A DNA stretch of 64,000 nucleotides from Parelaphostrongylus tenuis (Eukaryota > Nematoda > Chromadorea > Rhabditida > Metastrongylidae): assembly GCA_019055375.1 (NCBI GenBank), contig JAHQIW010000397.1, positions 27,210 to 91,209 of the forward strand, read 5' to 3'. The notes under the pieces are model-generated. The model was not told the DNA's origin and ran no database searches. It worked only from the letters and a program-made list of their open reading frames with translations. The position numbers were made by a program, and so were the translations under genes. Positions 27,422 to 39,900 of this stretch are shown one piece after another (position 1 is the stretch's first letter; each line of letters begins with the position of its first letter).

Positions 27422-27879
27422 AATGAACTGCCTTATTGAAAGACAGAAGTTTTAGCATATTTTATATATGAAACCTTCTATCTTTACTGTTTTTGTCGAG
27501 TAAGTAACAACAAGTAACTCTCCATTCCTTGACATAGCGAAGATTTACTCTAAGTCGGGCACACGGAGTAAGTTATAGAATTCTCAGTTCTAGATGAATT
27601 CTTTTTGATAAAATAATCCTCATATGCAAATCATATTCTAAAATCTAGGTGAGCCCTCGGATACGATGAAGCCCTGAGCCATTGGAAAAGGTTTAAGAAG
27701 AAGGATCGCTTAGTTTCTTGGCTGGAAATGAGTTTCTGAAAAAGTTCAACAAACAAGAAACGTGACTCAGAATTGAACACGGAAAAATACAATCCGTGCA
27801 TTCGTTTTTTTTTCAAAGACTCATCATCACATTTTATTGTGCTGATTCTGGTGCTCTAATTCTACTCGTCTCGAATTCA

Positions 27880-28278
27880 TCACTTGCTCGAGGATTCGTT
27901 TTGTTCATCAGCGTCGTAGAATACTAATCGAGCAGATCGACTTGTGATCGCCAAGGTGACTGGATTGAGGGGCTCCTTGAATCTCCTTTGATTGATTACC
28001 ATGGAGTGCTGGGATGAGGGATCAACGCGGATCAACCCCACATCGAGCATCATTGCTTGTTCGACCGCCGCTACTTCTCCCCCTTCCCCAGTCGTTAATT
28101 TTTGAAGTTGGTAGATGAGATCACTGATTCCCACTGAGAAACTTTCGGATTTAGTCAAGTCTTGGTCACACCAGCATGAATACCTTATTTCTGATATTCT
28201 CACGTAGAATCTAGTGCGATAAATAAATCGATATCCATTAAAAATCACCACCACAATCGATGCATTCCCGTTTTTCAA
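27880..28278 (-). CDS. Unrecognised coding-like segment, 132 codons
   Basis: The longest uninterrupted frame in the left half, with coding-like composition: YRFIYRTRFYVRISEIRYSC, WCDQDLTKSE, LIYQLQKLTTGEGGEVAAV, LIRVDPSSQHSMVINQRRF, and a polar end (DADEQNESSSK) before TGA at 27880. An acceptor ATATCAG lies at about 28187. Upstream, another frame reads EKRECIDCGGDF and would join this one if a T5 run (28250-28254) were T4. I do not recognise the family. The CWC and CxxC pairs suggest an extracellular Cys-rich protein (inference). Partner exons were not found, except perhaps 27161-27421. Confidence 0.5.
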   Translation of the reverse strand: MKNGNASIVVVIFNGYRFIYRTRFYVRISEIRYSCWCDQDLTKSESFSVGISDLIYQLQKLTTGEGGEVAAVEQAMMLDVGLIRVDPSSQHSMVINQRRFKEPLNPVTLAITSRSARLVFYDADEQNESSSK

Positions 28279-29261
28279 TGGCCGTGCTTAGAGCAGAGTG
28301 CAGCTATGCCGATTTTTATCAATTTGCTTCGAAAACTGTAAGCCATATTGCAACGGTGTCCCTCAGCTAAGAATTTCTGTCCACAGGCATTTCACCGATC
28401 AGCTAGTGCACTAGGCTGTTAGCTGACTCGCTGCGCTCTTGGTGAGAGCTCTAAATACTATCTTTTCTCAACGGAATCGCCGATATATCGGTAATTGAGC
28501 GCGTGTTTTCGTTCATCTAGAAATTTATATAATTGCACCAGAGCTCCCTAAGCCTTTCTGTAGCGACATCTAATGTAAGCAACACACCTCACATAATGTA
28601 GACTCCGGCACTTCCTTTATTAGACTTATTTATGGCTTATTCATCACGCACTAAGTTTTGAAAAATTTTGCTCAGATGAGATTGCGGTACTCTCTTGTGA
28701 ATGCCTTTGAATACTGAGCGAATACGTTTTCTGTGAAATTCTCAAAAGCCACTAAGGAGTTCTACTCAGTTCGTCAATACGTGCAAGTTTTCTGCTCCTA
28801 AAAAAAGTCTGTGACCACTTTCATCTGTGCATGCAACGCAGGTTTAAATAACGCGTGAATATACATTATTCAACGGCAGCAATCAATCAATTGAAGCCTA
28901 GGAACCCCATAGCTCGGATATCACCAAGATCGCAAGGGCAGTCGTCTCGACCAGTACTCTATGACACTCGTAAGGTAGACGAAATCTCCAGGCAACAGCC
29001 GAAGCAAACGTGGAATATTCGAAAAGCTCCTTTAGTGTCAATGCGAGGAAACGAATCAAATGCAAGAGATGCTGTTATCCGCACACTCAATTGTGACAAT
29101 GGGCCGTAGAAGGTAAAAATATTAGACTGTACCACAAGTTTTAGCATTATAGAAGTTATTATCAAACTTATTAACCAAGAGTAATTACAATACATGATTT
29201 TGGCAACGTTCAACTGCGTATTTCTTGCGAACACTATTCTGTAGAACTTGCCTATACTTGC

Positions 29262-29695
29262 TCTAAGATGGGGCTGTCATGGGAAGAAATTCGCTTGCTA
29301 CTCATGCAGAATGGCGCTTAGGAGAGAACGCTCGTGAAACGACTCGCAAGATCAATGGAACATCCTGGGAACGGACAGAGCACAACTGGTCCTCCACACT
29401 GCTCTCTCCAGCTTTGAACTTTGCAAACCACTTTTTAATCCCTCTCTCTGCAACCGCGTCTTCACCAAGGCTCCATTACTCTTGCGCACCGCTTCACTAC
29501 CATTTTTCCCCAAACGCTATTCGCACATGAGCAAAAAGCGAACTTGTTCTCACGACAGCTCCATTCTAAAGAGAGTGTAGGTAAGTAGTATACCAAATCT
29601 TCGCAAGAAATGCGCAGTTGAACGATACTAAAATCATGCAACTTTGTTCCTGGATAACAAGTTTGATATTTATTGTTCTAGCGCCAAAATTTACG
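29262..29695 (+). mobile_element. Second copy of the mariner-derived element, internally rearranged
   Basis: It shares AAATTCGCTTGCTACTCA (29289) and the 3' half (CTCCATTA.TCTTGCG..CCGCTTCACTA, then the tail to TATTGTTCTAG) with the 22501-23034 element in the same direction. The middle, about 29375-29475, matches only in reverse complement. The terminal repeats are degraded. Confidence 0.65.
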
Positions 29696-30816
29696 GAAAG
29701 GCCTTATATCATAAACATCCGTAGTTATCATGTGACTGCAACATTTGAAGAGTATATTATATGCCGACGGTGAGAACATAATCATGAAAGGTGGTGAAAT
29801 CCAAATTATACAGAACTAAAAAATTCAGTTCACTATAAAATGCTTACAACGAATTGTAATGTTAATTAAGCAACAGCATTTCCTAACGATACAGCGATAG
29901 AAAAACAGACGGAACTTTTAGTTCATTCAATTTTCAATTTAAGAAATGTGTAGATAACATGTGCTCCTAAGTTTGGCAGTATTTGTCAACCATAAAAACA
30001 TAAAAAAGGATTAGATGCTTGCAGTGATTTGTTATCGTTTAATTGTCAAAATTCAGCCAAACAGTCTCATTTCCTAATTCTTAAAAAAGAAGCACTACAT
30101 TACAAAAATAGCCACCTACTCATTGGGGGCTTTAGAGATTGATAGTTGATGAGATTTGAAAGGAAGTATAATTTTACTGAAATAATTTCGTAATGTACTC
30201 CTACGACTATGTTTCACAATAACAAGACTTTATATAAAAATTACCAAAAAGCTAGTTTAAGTGAAAAAGGCAACAAAATGAGCTCAATAGTCGGTCGGAT
30301 AGGTGAATAGCCAATTCAGTGTTTTGATCGGTGAGCAGAAGCGTTGTCATTTGTGCAAGGAATTCACTGAATTCAGGTCAGTGCAGTAAAATAATGGCTG
30401 ACAGTTCAGTGGTTTTGCCTTTTTCTTTTTACTATACGACCAAAAAAAATTTTTCAATCACGTTTTTCTGCTGAAGTTATGAAATACTAATCTAAATAGA
30501 CGGCGAGTCAATTTGACTATTCAAGCTCTGGAGAAGGCAAACTGCCAAAATGTCTGCCAATTTTTTATTATGATGAATTGTATTCAATAGATTTTACCAC
30601 TAACAACCTCGCATCTGCTCACCAAGAAAAACACTGATTTACTTAATCAGTGTGGAGATTGATTGACGGTCGGTCCTAGGATGGATGGACAATTGCGTTC
30701 ATTGAAAATGAGAGTAGAATCACTGAGACGAAGGAGTAAATAACATTAGAGTTACAAACAGCGTATATACAACAAGGAAAATTAGTAATAAAGAAATAGT
30801 AGAGAAGCACTAGTTT

Positions 30817-30901
30817 TCAGGTGAAGGCAGTCAGACCTATAGTTCCACAAGCAAGTGGTGGTTCATTCTGCGCGTGCAACGAGTACTCAGTAGTAGATAG
30901 T
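30817..30901 (-). CDS. Exon: SOD-like domain C-terminus and stop
   Basis: It reads LSTTEYSLHAQNEPPLACGT, then IGLTAFT and TGA. This matches the SOD ending (GNAG.RLACGVIGI) and keeps the second disulfide Cys. The electrostatic loop with DDLG is missing. Acceptor TTTTCAG; phase 2 agrees with the previous exon. An AATAAAA lies about 250 bases downstream on the minus strand. Confidence 0.85.
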
Positions 30902-33900
30902 CTGAAAAGAAAAACAAATCACGTACCAGTATAATAAAACATCTACACTAGAATGACAAATTTGGTAGTTTATAAAGACATTTGATATACAAGTAGGCTA
31001 TTCAAAAGATTCTATTAATGAGAAACATGAAAGCTGGAGTATTTTAATGGTGACATGAAACAGTGAATGAAACATCAGAGGCAAAAAACCTCGTGGGATG
31101 ACATAAAGTTTGTCTTTTTTCGAACGACTGCAGATTAGAATACATCTCGACTTCCCCACAAAATATTTGTGATTCCTTCTTTGTTGAAAATGGAGAACTC
31201 TCAGAAAAGATTCGTTGGGCTTGATGTGACATCAGTGTAAGCATTTTGTTTACCAATGAAGAAAAAATTGCAGTACCTTCTATAAAAAGTAACTATTACA
31301 GAGGAAAATAGTAGCTGAAAACACGCACAGAATGTCTCCAAGAGTTGTCTTTGACTAGATTTGTGAATTTATTTCGTTTAACAGACGTGTAAAACAAAGT
31401 CGAATTTCCTGTATATCCTAAGGAAAAGTGGAGCTTGGAAGCACTCCCTTTCTTCCAACTACATCAAAAAATCTGATTTTACTCCACTATGCTAGCCTAA
31501 GAAAACTCAAAGCAAACTCCTGCTTCTGAAGTTGAAGCCGTTATCGGAATGATCAAAGGTAGAGCTTCACATCAGAAGCATCATGATTAGATAAGAGCTC
31601 GACAACTAAAGCCTTGTATAATATCCTCATGAAAATGTACTTTAGAGGGTTCAAAACCAATAAAGTAGCTCTTTGCGAGCAATCGCTTGAAGCCGACGTA
31701 GACTATTGGGATATTCGCGTAGTTTTGTTAGTCAAATTCAAATTCTAGCTATACTCATAGAGATTTATCGAAAATACTCCTTACCTATTGAATCACCGTG
31801 AGTACTTACATGAGGGCAGAAGCTTCTTGATCAGTATCGCGGTTAACAGAAAAATTACTTTGGAAACAAACAAGTCAAAAAGGCTCTAAGAGTACATGCA
31901 TCAGCCAAGGTTTTTGGAGAACAAAAGATGTAAACAGCAAACAGAATTAGGCATCGGTTCAAGGTTCTGATTGACAAATGCCTTTATTTTGTCATAAATC
32001 GAAAATTTATACCTGATGCCGATCAAAGTTAGAAAGATTTCGTAAGGAAGAGAGGAAAGATCTCATAAGGAAAAGATCCGATCGCGGATGAATTGACGAG
32101 GAGAATGGTGGAGCGATTTTGAAGATGAATTAGGCATTCGCTAAAGGCTCATGTCTGTGAGCAAAAAAAAAAGATCATTCCGTTTCTGAAGGTCCATGAC
32201 GTAATCTTAGTGGAGCAAAGTTGACTTTTAAACTCGCATCACTTCATCAATAAAGAAAACAGACATTGATATTTGCACTCCATGTCAACTGGTTGTATTT
32301 AGATGGCCACCCATCCGTATAGACGAACTCACTATCATTAGTGCACCGTACGGACCAGTTTAATGGATGACGGCCGCGAATGAAAGAAATCCAAGTTATA
32401 ACCTAATCCGCTGGGTTCGTGAGCACTTACAATAACTTATCTTAATGTGCATAATGATATGATCACTAAGAATGATCTTTCTTTGATAAATTGTTTCCAT
32501 GAACTTACAAAACTCGTTCAAAAACCGTTGTGGTCAAGTGAGTACCTACCTATAAATGGCAATAGAACGACCAACAACATCGGCAATTGGCCAATCAACA
32601 ACACGAACGAATGATGCCGATTGTGAGTTGTCAACTAAAAATACAAAAAAATATACTCATTTTCATCCTTCACTCATACATACAGAGCTTTGATTTCCTC
32701 GAATATGAATGCTGTTTCAAATCCCTTGCCATGTTTTCGTATTTTAAAAAGATGCAATAGTCGTTAAAGTTTGCGAACTTTGCAAATGATGGCCAACTCC
32801 ATACAAAATGGAGATGGGAATATTTGATTTGGGATATGATGTAACACAACAAAATTATGCTTGCATTTGAATGCACTGTGAAAACATGTTCGGTTCAAAT
32901 GGCTCGATAGAAGGTCTCAACCAAACAAGTCAGGATTTCGTTAGGTTCAAAAAAAAAATGTAGTGCTGTCCGAATTTTTTTCAAGTTGATCTAAGCAGAT
33001 AACACGGTGATTTCTAGTTAACAAAAAAATCTTCCAGACGGAAGTACAGAGCAAGGGCATTGATGGTACAGCGAGAAACTAGGTAAGCCCGCGGAAAGAA
33101 AAATCGCGGGTTCGAAGCCACCTTAGGTTTCAAGCTTAATCGTGTCTCATTACTCCTGTGGTTATACTTCACATCATTTCCTTCCATGAAAACGAATTAG
33201 GAAGACAGTAAAGTGGAAGGAAATCTTTTCAAAAGTTAAATGAAAATAGAATGTACCACTACGTAACAATTTGCTTAACTAAATTAACATCCTCGCCAAA
33301 GCATCGTATGTTGATTAATATTAACGTTTTCCTAATATTCTAGGAGATATTTCAGGCCATATTGCCATAACTCTGATAAGAATAATGGCGTCACTCAATG
33401 GAAAATGTCGCACGAGCGATTAATAAACTCATTTTCAACAAATCAAAAAACATAACTCAATAGCTTTCAATCGACAATCCACTGAGTGCAGAAAATAAAA
33501 TACAGAAATAATAAAATGAACTACTAATGTAAACTGTATAAGTATACGATAAAGAATGAAACGTTGGGAGGACGAAAAAGGCTCGATCTTTTCTAGAATC
33601 CTACAGCATTTTTTTATATCATGTTTCGCTATAAATCAAGTAATGCTGTTGTCAAATGTCTTTATTCTTAATATCTGAAGGTATAAGTCAAAATCATTAT
33701 CAATTAGGCTTTGTAATATCGCCATGTCCTCGAGAAGTGTCTCGAATGGATCGTGCCCCGACTCGCCAGATAGGTGTCGAGGAGAGTGCGGCTCGTCCCA
33801 CACTGCGGCTTCTTGCGTCGTTTGGCTTACTCCATGTGATTTCGGTTGTCTGGTTATGGGCACCGGTCTCTGGGTCGACGAAGTGGTGGCGATGGTTGAC

Positions 33901-36900
33901 GCGGAAATGCTCATAATCTTTGTCGTCCTGGTTTTGAATCAGATTGTACGCCTTCCAACTGTCCGATATGATGGTCGTTCCGGGGCCATACGGCGAGTGA
34001 TGACCTTTAGAAGCGTCTGAGCCGTACAATCACGAACCTTTTCCAAGAACACTTCTCCGGTTTCTCTGCACACTTCACCAAACACCCACTGCTGGGGAAG
34101 GACATGGCCGACGTGGTTCTTGCTCCTAGAAAACAAGGACTCGTCAATTTCCACAGTCAGCCCGTCGCCACCGACGACGACCGATCCGTGCTTGATGACG
34201 CTATCCGCACAAATGTCTCCCATGAAGTTGGACCAATCGACCACGGTCTGTGCGGAGGTGCCCACTGAGGTGTGGGAGAGCTCAACGGCGGTCTTCTCGT
34301 ATGCCCACAAACAGAGGAATATGACCGCCAGGCGGAACTTCATGTTAGCGTCCTGAAAGAATCTGCCCACCCAAAGTCCCTTGTTCGTATGACATGGCCT
34401 TGTTGCATCGCCAACGAGGATTCTCTCTGAAGCTTGCCTTCATTTCGTGACCATTGGCGTAAATTCTCGTGTAATGCACCACTCCATAGCTCTGCAGGGA
34501 AGCTAAGACGGTTTTTTCATCTCGAAATCTGCCCATCAAATCCAGTAGTAGCATCTTGTTACTTCTGTTCTCTAGGCGCAAGACCACGTCACCCGTGTTC
34601 TTTCCCAGCAGTGGGTGTTTAGTGAAGTGCGCTGAGAAACCGATGGCGATGTTCATGCCGTCGGAGAACATAGCCTAATTAATATTGATTTTGACTTATG
34701 CGTTCAGATAATAAGAATAAAGACACTCGACAACAGCATTACCTGAATTTTATAGTAAAATATGATGTTCAATAATGCGGTAGAATTCTAAAAAAATTCA
34801 AAATTGATGTGAGACTCTAGAAGAGATCCAGAAGGCTTAAGAACCAAAAATGCACTGCTTCTGGTGAAAATCACAGCATATTCAAAGATCTAAATTAGTT
34901 TTATTGTCAGAAAATGAAGTAGCTATTAAGATTTATCGATGACATAAAAGGATGGGAAAATAGAAAAATTCCTACCAACAACGTCACCGAGTGACGGTGT
35001 TAACAGGCCCCGTTTGAACTGGAACGGTGGTCCAAGCCGACTACATCCATCAGATAAATCACCGTACTGATGGATGAGCACAGCGTGTTCACCACGTGGC
35101 AAACCAGTAAGAACTCCTGTAAAGAATCCTTTCGTGTAGATCAATACTAATTAATAATGAGCATCGTTTTGATTAGTCTTTTCCCACCAATCAATAATTC
35201 TTACGTTGATGCAAAAGTAATGGCGGTTTATAGATTGTTGAAAATTGCCGTTTGATATTGGGTTAAACCTAATTAGATGCGCCTATGCTGCGTATTATTA
35301 TAACGCAAATTTTTGCTCTATGTCTTGTTGTTGAGGAAGTTTAACTTGCTTTCAGTTGGCATTTACTTCAGACTATGGAATGTTGATCAGTTGGTGCAAA
35401 AGTAACAACGGTATGATGCCGCAGCAGAAGAGACAAATCGCACCATCAACAACACATTTAGCCGGGAACTGGTAACGAATGTACAGTGCAGCGGTGGTTT
35501 AAGAGGTTTTAAAGGAGACGAGAGACTTAAAGATGAGGAACGTAGGATAACAATGACTAATTGAGATCAGTCATCAAAGCTGATCCTCTTAGGACTACAC
35601 GAGTTGTTGCAGAAGAGCCCAATGTCGACCGAACCAGGGTCGCTCGCCGTTTAGATTGGAAAGATGAAAAATTTGGGCAAGAAAAATTGAAGTTTCATTA
35701 TAGCCAGCCGACAGTTACACGTCATACAACGAACGCTTTAAATGTTGACGAATTTGGCTAAGAAGTTTTTCCACATCCTCCATATTAGCCAGACCTCGCT
35801 TCCACCTACTAGCTGTTCAAGCATCTCGATAACTTGCTGCACGAAAACGCTTTCACAAACAACAAAATGCAGGAAGTGCTTGTCAATAGTTTATCAAATC
35901 TCGAGGCAGTAATTTTCCATTCTACAGGATTAAGCTAACTTGTTCCTCGTTAGCAAATATGTGTTAATTCTAGTGGTATAATTGAAAAATTTACGGGATG
36001 AAATCGCCATTACTTCACATCAACCTAATGCATTGACTTTACGACTTTATAATCTATTTTGCATGTATTTATTTATTGACTGATGTGATGCGATTAGAAT
36101 ATTTGTGATGATTACTACTCATGAATTTAATTCAATTCATCTTTCTTTCTGTCTAACCGCTTTTAGCAGTGGTATAATGTCACAGATATAAAAACATCTT
36201 TCCATTTGATCTCTTCTTAACGATGGTATGACTTTACAGATGTAAAGAGTGGTGGCAGAATAGGCATCAGTAGTGAAATTGGTTAAGCAAGATCCCTCGG
36301 AAAAGGTGAAATACAGGCTTCGAGCCTCGCCTGCCGCCAAGGTTTACACATTACTCAGCATCATCGGGTATATCTATAACATCATAGCACCGCTAAAAGT
36401 GGTTAGGTAGAAAAGAATTATGTTTGATTATAATAAAGTCACTTTGTCAAAATTCCTAAAACAGACGATTGGAACTATAAAGAATAATCTTACTAATAAG
36501 TATTATGATATTATCTTACCACTTATACGAAGATTATTAGCACTGATTTGGGTGAAACTGAATCGACCGGTGACTGATTTTTGAGCTGGTACCAGATTTG
36601 CGGTGGCAAGCTTAACAAGATTGGCATTGAATATCAGAAGCTTTCAAAGTAAATTTTATATATGATCTCACAATGTTAGCGCGCACTGCCATGTTTAGTA
36701 GAACATAGATTGAATGTCTACCATTCTGAGTTCTGTTCTCAAAAATTTAAATGAAAAGTCCAGATATGGGCATTGAGATTATGATGAATGATGGAAAGTT
36801 TCAAAAAAGAAGAACAAACGATTTAACTTGAGTAATATTTAGAATGGTGTTATGAAAGTATATAGATGGTCCCGCGAACGAAACGCCATTTCCGTAATTT

Positions 36901-39900
36901 CTAGCGAACCCTCAAATCGCCGTTGACGCACAAAGTGGAACCTATTTTTCTATAGCTTCAATAGAATCTTACGGCAAAAGTATTGCTGAGGATATACAAA
37001 ACAAAATGTGTACCCTGAATTTGTACCCAAAAAAATTCTGTGATTTTGAATTGTTCGTAGTAAATCTGGAGAATAGTTTAACGACTGAAAAAAAGGAGAG
37101 AGAGAGAGGATTGGATCACAGGGGCGGATCTTACTAAGCTTAATACAATACTGAATAGGATGTACGTTATTAAAGAAAGAAAACGAAATACGAACCGAGT
37201 GCTAGAAGTAGTGGTATCCGCACAGTAAAAATTGTGATAACGGGTCGTATAAATAAGGAAAGTATAATCTGCAGGATATAGTACACAATACTCTTTCCGG
37301 CTGACCTGTTGATCTGAGAATGGATTCTTCGGTGTGTACGGAATTTCTTTAATTATCGCTCGCGGCTCGCCATTTTTAGCTAGAAGTTCGTTTTATCAGA
37401 TATCTTCCAACTCCTTTGTAAAAATCAAACTAGCATAGGATAAAGGTATTTACATATTAAAATTTTCAAGAAGTAAAGAAAACAGTATGTCTAGCCCTTG
37501 TTTTTGAATAGATCACCTACTAATAGTGATATTAGGGCAACTCGTTCGTGGAACGCATGGTGCTGTGACATCATTTCTCGCTCTCACAAAGCCGAACGCA
37601 CATTGGCAACCAGGATTGCATGTTGATGAGCAATGAGGCACCTAAACATCAGAAGAGAAAAGTTGAAGAGCTTCTATTTGCCCTCTTAAAACACTTATGT
37701 ATTGTGATACCAGAACAAAAAAACCACAGGTTCTAGGAAAGCCTCCAAAAAATACAAAATATAGAATGAAGAATATCAAACTGAGATGAATGAAACATTC
37801 AGTGAAAAATCAAACGAATTTTTCCAGGGGATACTGTAGATGATTTTCTACAAATAGAAAAGTTTTTGCTAACTTAAAGTCGATGGTACTTTGGAATTTG
37901 AACATCTAGACAATATGTCTTTCCGATTCGTTCACTGCTAAATATCAACGGTAAAGTCGGGTCACTTGGGTTTCGAAGATTTGCTTAGAATAGGAAGAAT
38001 ATTCGATATATTAGAATGTTGCTGAAAACAGTGCGAATTAACCTAGTTCCTCAGATTTGAATACTCTTATCTCGCCAATTATTGAGCTTCTTTCATCACA
38101 ATTTTGGGTATGATCGTTTTGAACGATTAGTGGCTCCTTTAGATTCCTTTTTGCAATTTCTTCTTCGTCCCTGAATTCTCTTTCGAAAAAAATGTAATAG
38201 TTCAGCAGAGAATTTATAATTCAGTAGTAGCAATAAGCCAATTATTTTTGTAGTCGAAGTGTCAGATGTCATTTAACTCATGAAAGTCAATATCAAGGAG
38301 GTCGAATATTATATATCAGCTAATCTCCATTGAAGCTTGCTATTCTTCCGAATTTATATCACTTGGGCAGCAGAAATGGTCGATGCCCTGAGGGTGAAAT
38401 GGGCCAGCGTAATCTTTGGCAAGTTGGTGAGAGGCGGCCCCAGCTGCCGCAACCTCAACATCAGTTCGATTATCGGGCATCATCCGAACGGTGCTCAACT
38501 CACGCCAGCACACCTCACCAGAATTTTGCTAACGTTCCTTTAATTCTTCTTCATCAACATCCGTAATTGTGTATCTAATGCTATCATAGGGTTCCATCCG
38601 TAGCACTATCAATGACTAATATGTTTTCGATAAATTGTGAGCGACTTATCACTTCGGAACGGAGCGAAATCAACGCTATGGTTGACCTACGATCATGAGC
38701 CTACGGTTTGCGTATACAATATACTCACCCGCGGGATCCCCCCGTTGGTGCTCTTGTCATAATGAAGCGAGCATGGCAGCGTAACAGATGGGCTTCTATT
38801 GCTCTCATAATTCGTTACTCATAAACCTTCATATTTCCTCACACAACGATGCTCCCTTATCAGTCATACTCAGTTCAGTTATGATCTCGCGCAACGCGAT
38901 GCTCAAATTACACCAGCGTCATGGACGACTGTTGCATAGCAGAGGGACGAATGGAATAGTGTTTGGGGTCCGCACATTAGTGAAGAACGGGCGTCAAGTA
39001 TCCAAGTATCCGAATAATCATTCAGTCAAGTCATATCTGCACGACTCGATATACCATACCAAATATTATGTGCATATCTTATATACATATCTATATTTTA
39101 TCTTTTATGATATTTGGTAATGATGTTGACATTTTGTGTTTGGTATCACACCGTAATAAAGGAATCGTACTTTGTGCTCTTGTGCACTACAAGGCACGCA
39201 TGGCAATATATTAGTCAATCGAAAGTCAAAGGTTCAGCTCGCTGAACGTCGAATTCCCGACTCGCGACTTAAACGGGCAAAACTGTCCGCAACCCGAAAG
39301 TCCGGTTCTCAGAAGGGTCAAGCCTCGCTGCAAGGAAAGTGCATCCCGCAACGGGGGGACGGTCATTTGGCCATCGAGCATTCTTTGGCCCATAATCTAG
39401 GGACTAAATTGCGACTGACCTGCACCAAATTGAACAAGGCCACTGAACCTCCATTATGTACTTTGGTATACATTGACCCTGAATCTCTCCTAGACTACAA
39501 GATGTTTGTGCATTTTCCACTGGAACCTCCAAATATGTATCTGGAAATTCAATTGTTTCAGTGTTATGGATGTACCATATTGTTGACCCATAGTCAATTT
39601 TTCTTGACAGAAATGATGTATAGGTCTGATGACTGTGCCCTCTTGTGAGTCATGAAAACTCATATAAAAGACGAAAAGCCTCCAAGTTTTGTTTGCCCTT
39701 ACGTCCGATTATATTGCTGATACTTGCGCATACATCACCTATAAAAAATCTAATATCTTTTGAAGGTTCAATAAACCATTTGATAGTCAATATATCTATC
39801 TAATATAAAGAATATATGTCTGAAGATTATATAATAGGGCATTGAGCCGAGGTGCTTGCTCGCTAAGCACTAGCTCACTAGCTTTCTGTATAAATTTCCT

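Noticed and set aside
33656..34020. Plus-strand ORFs of 86 and 98 codons
   Set aside because: Shadows of the Merlin transposase on the minus strand.
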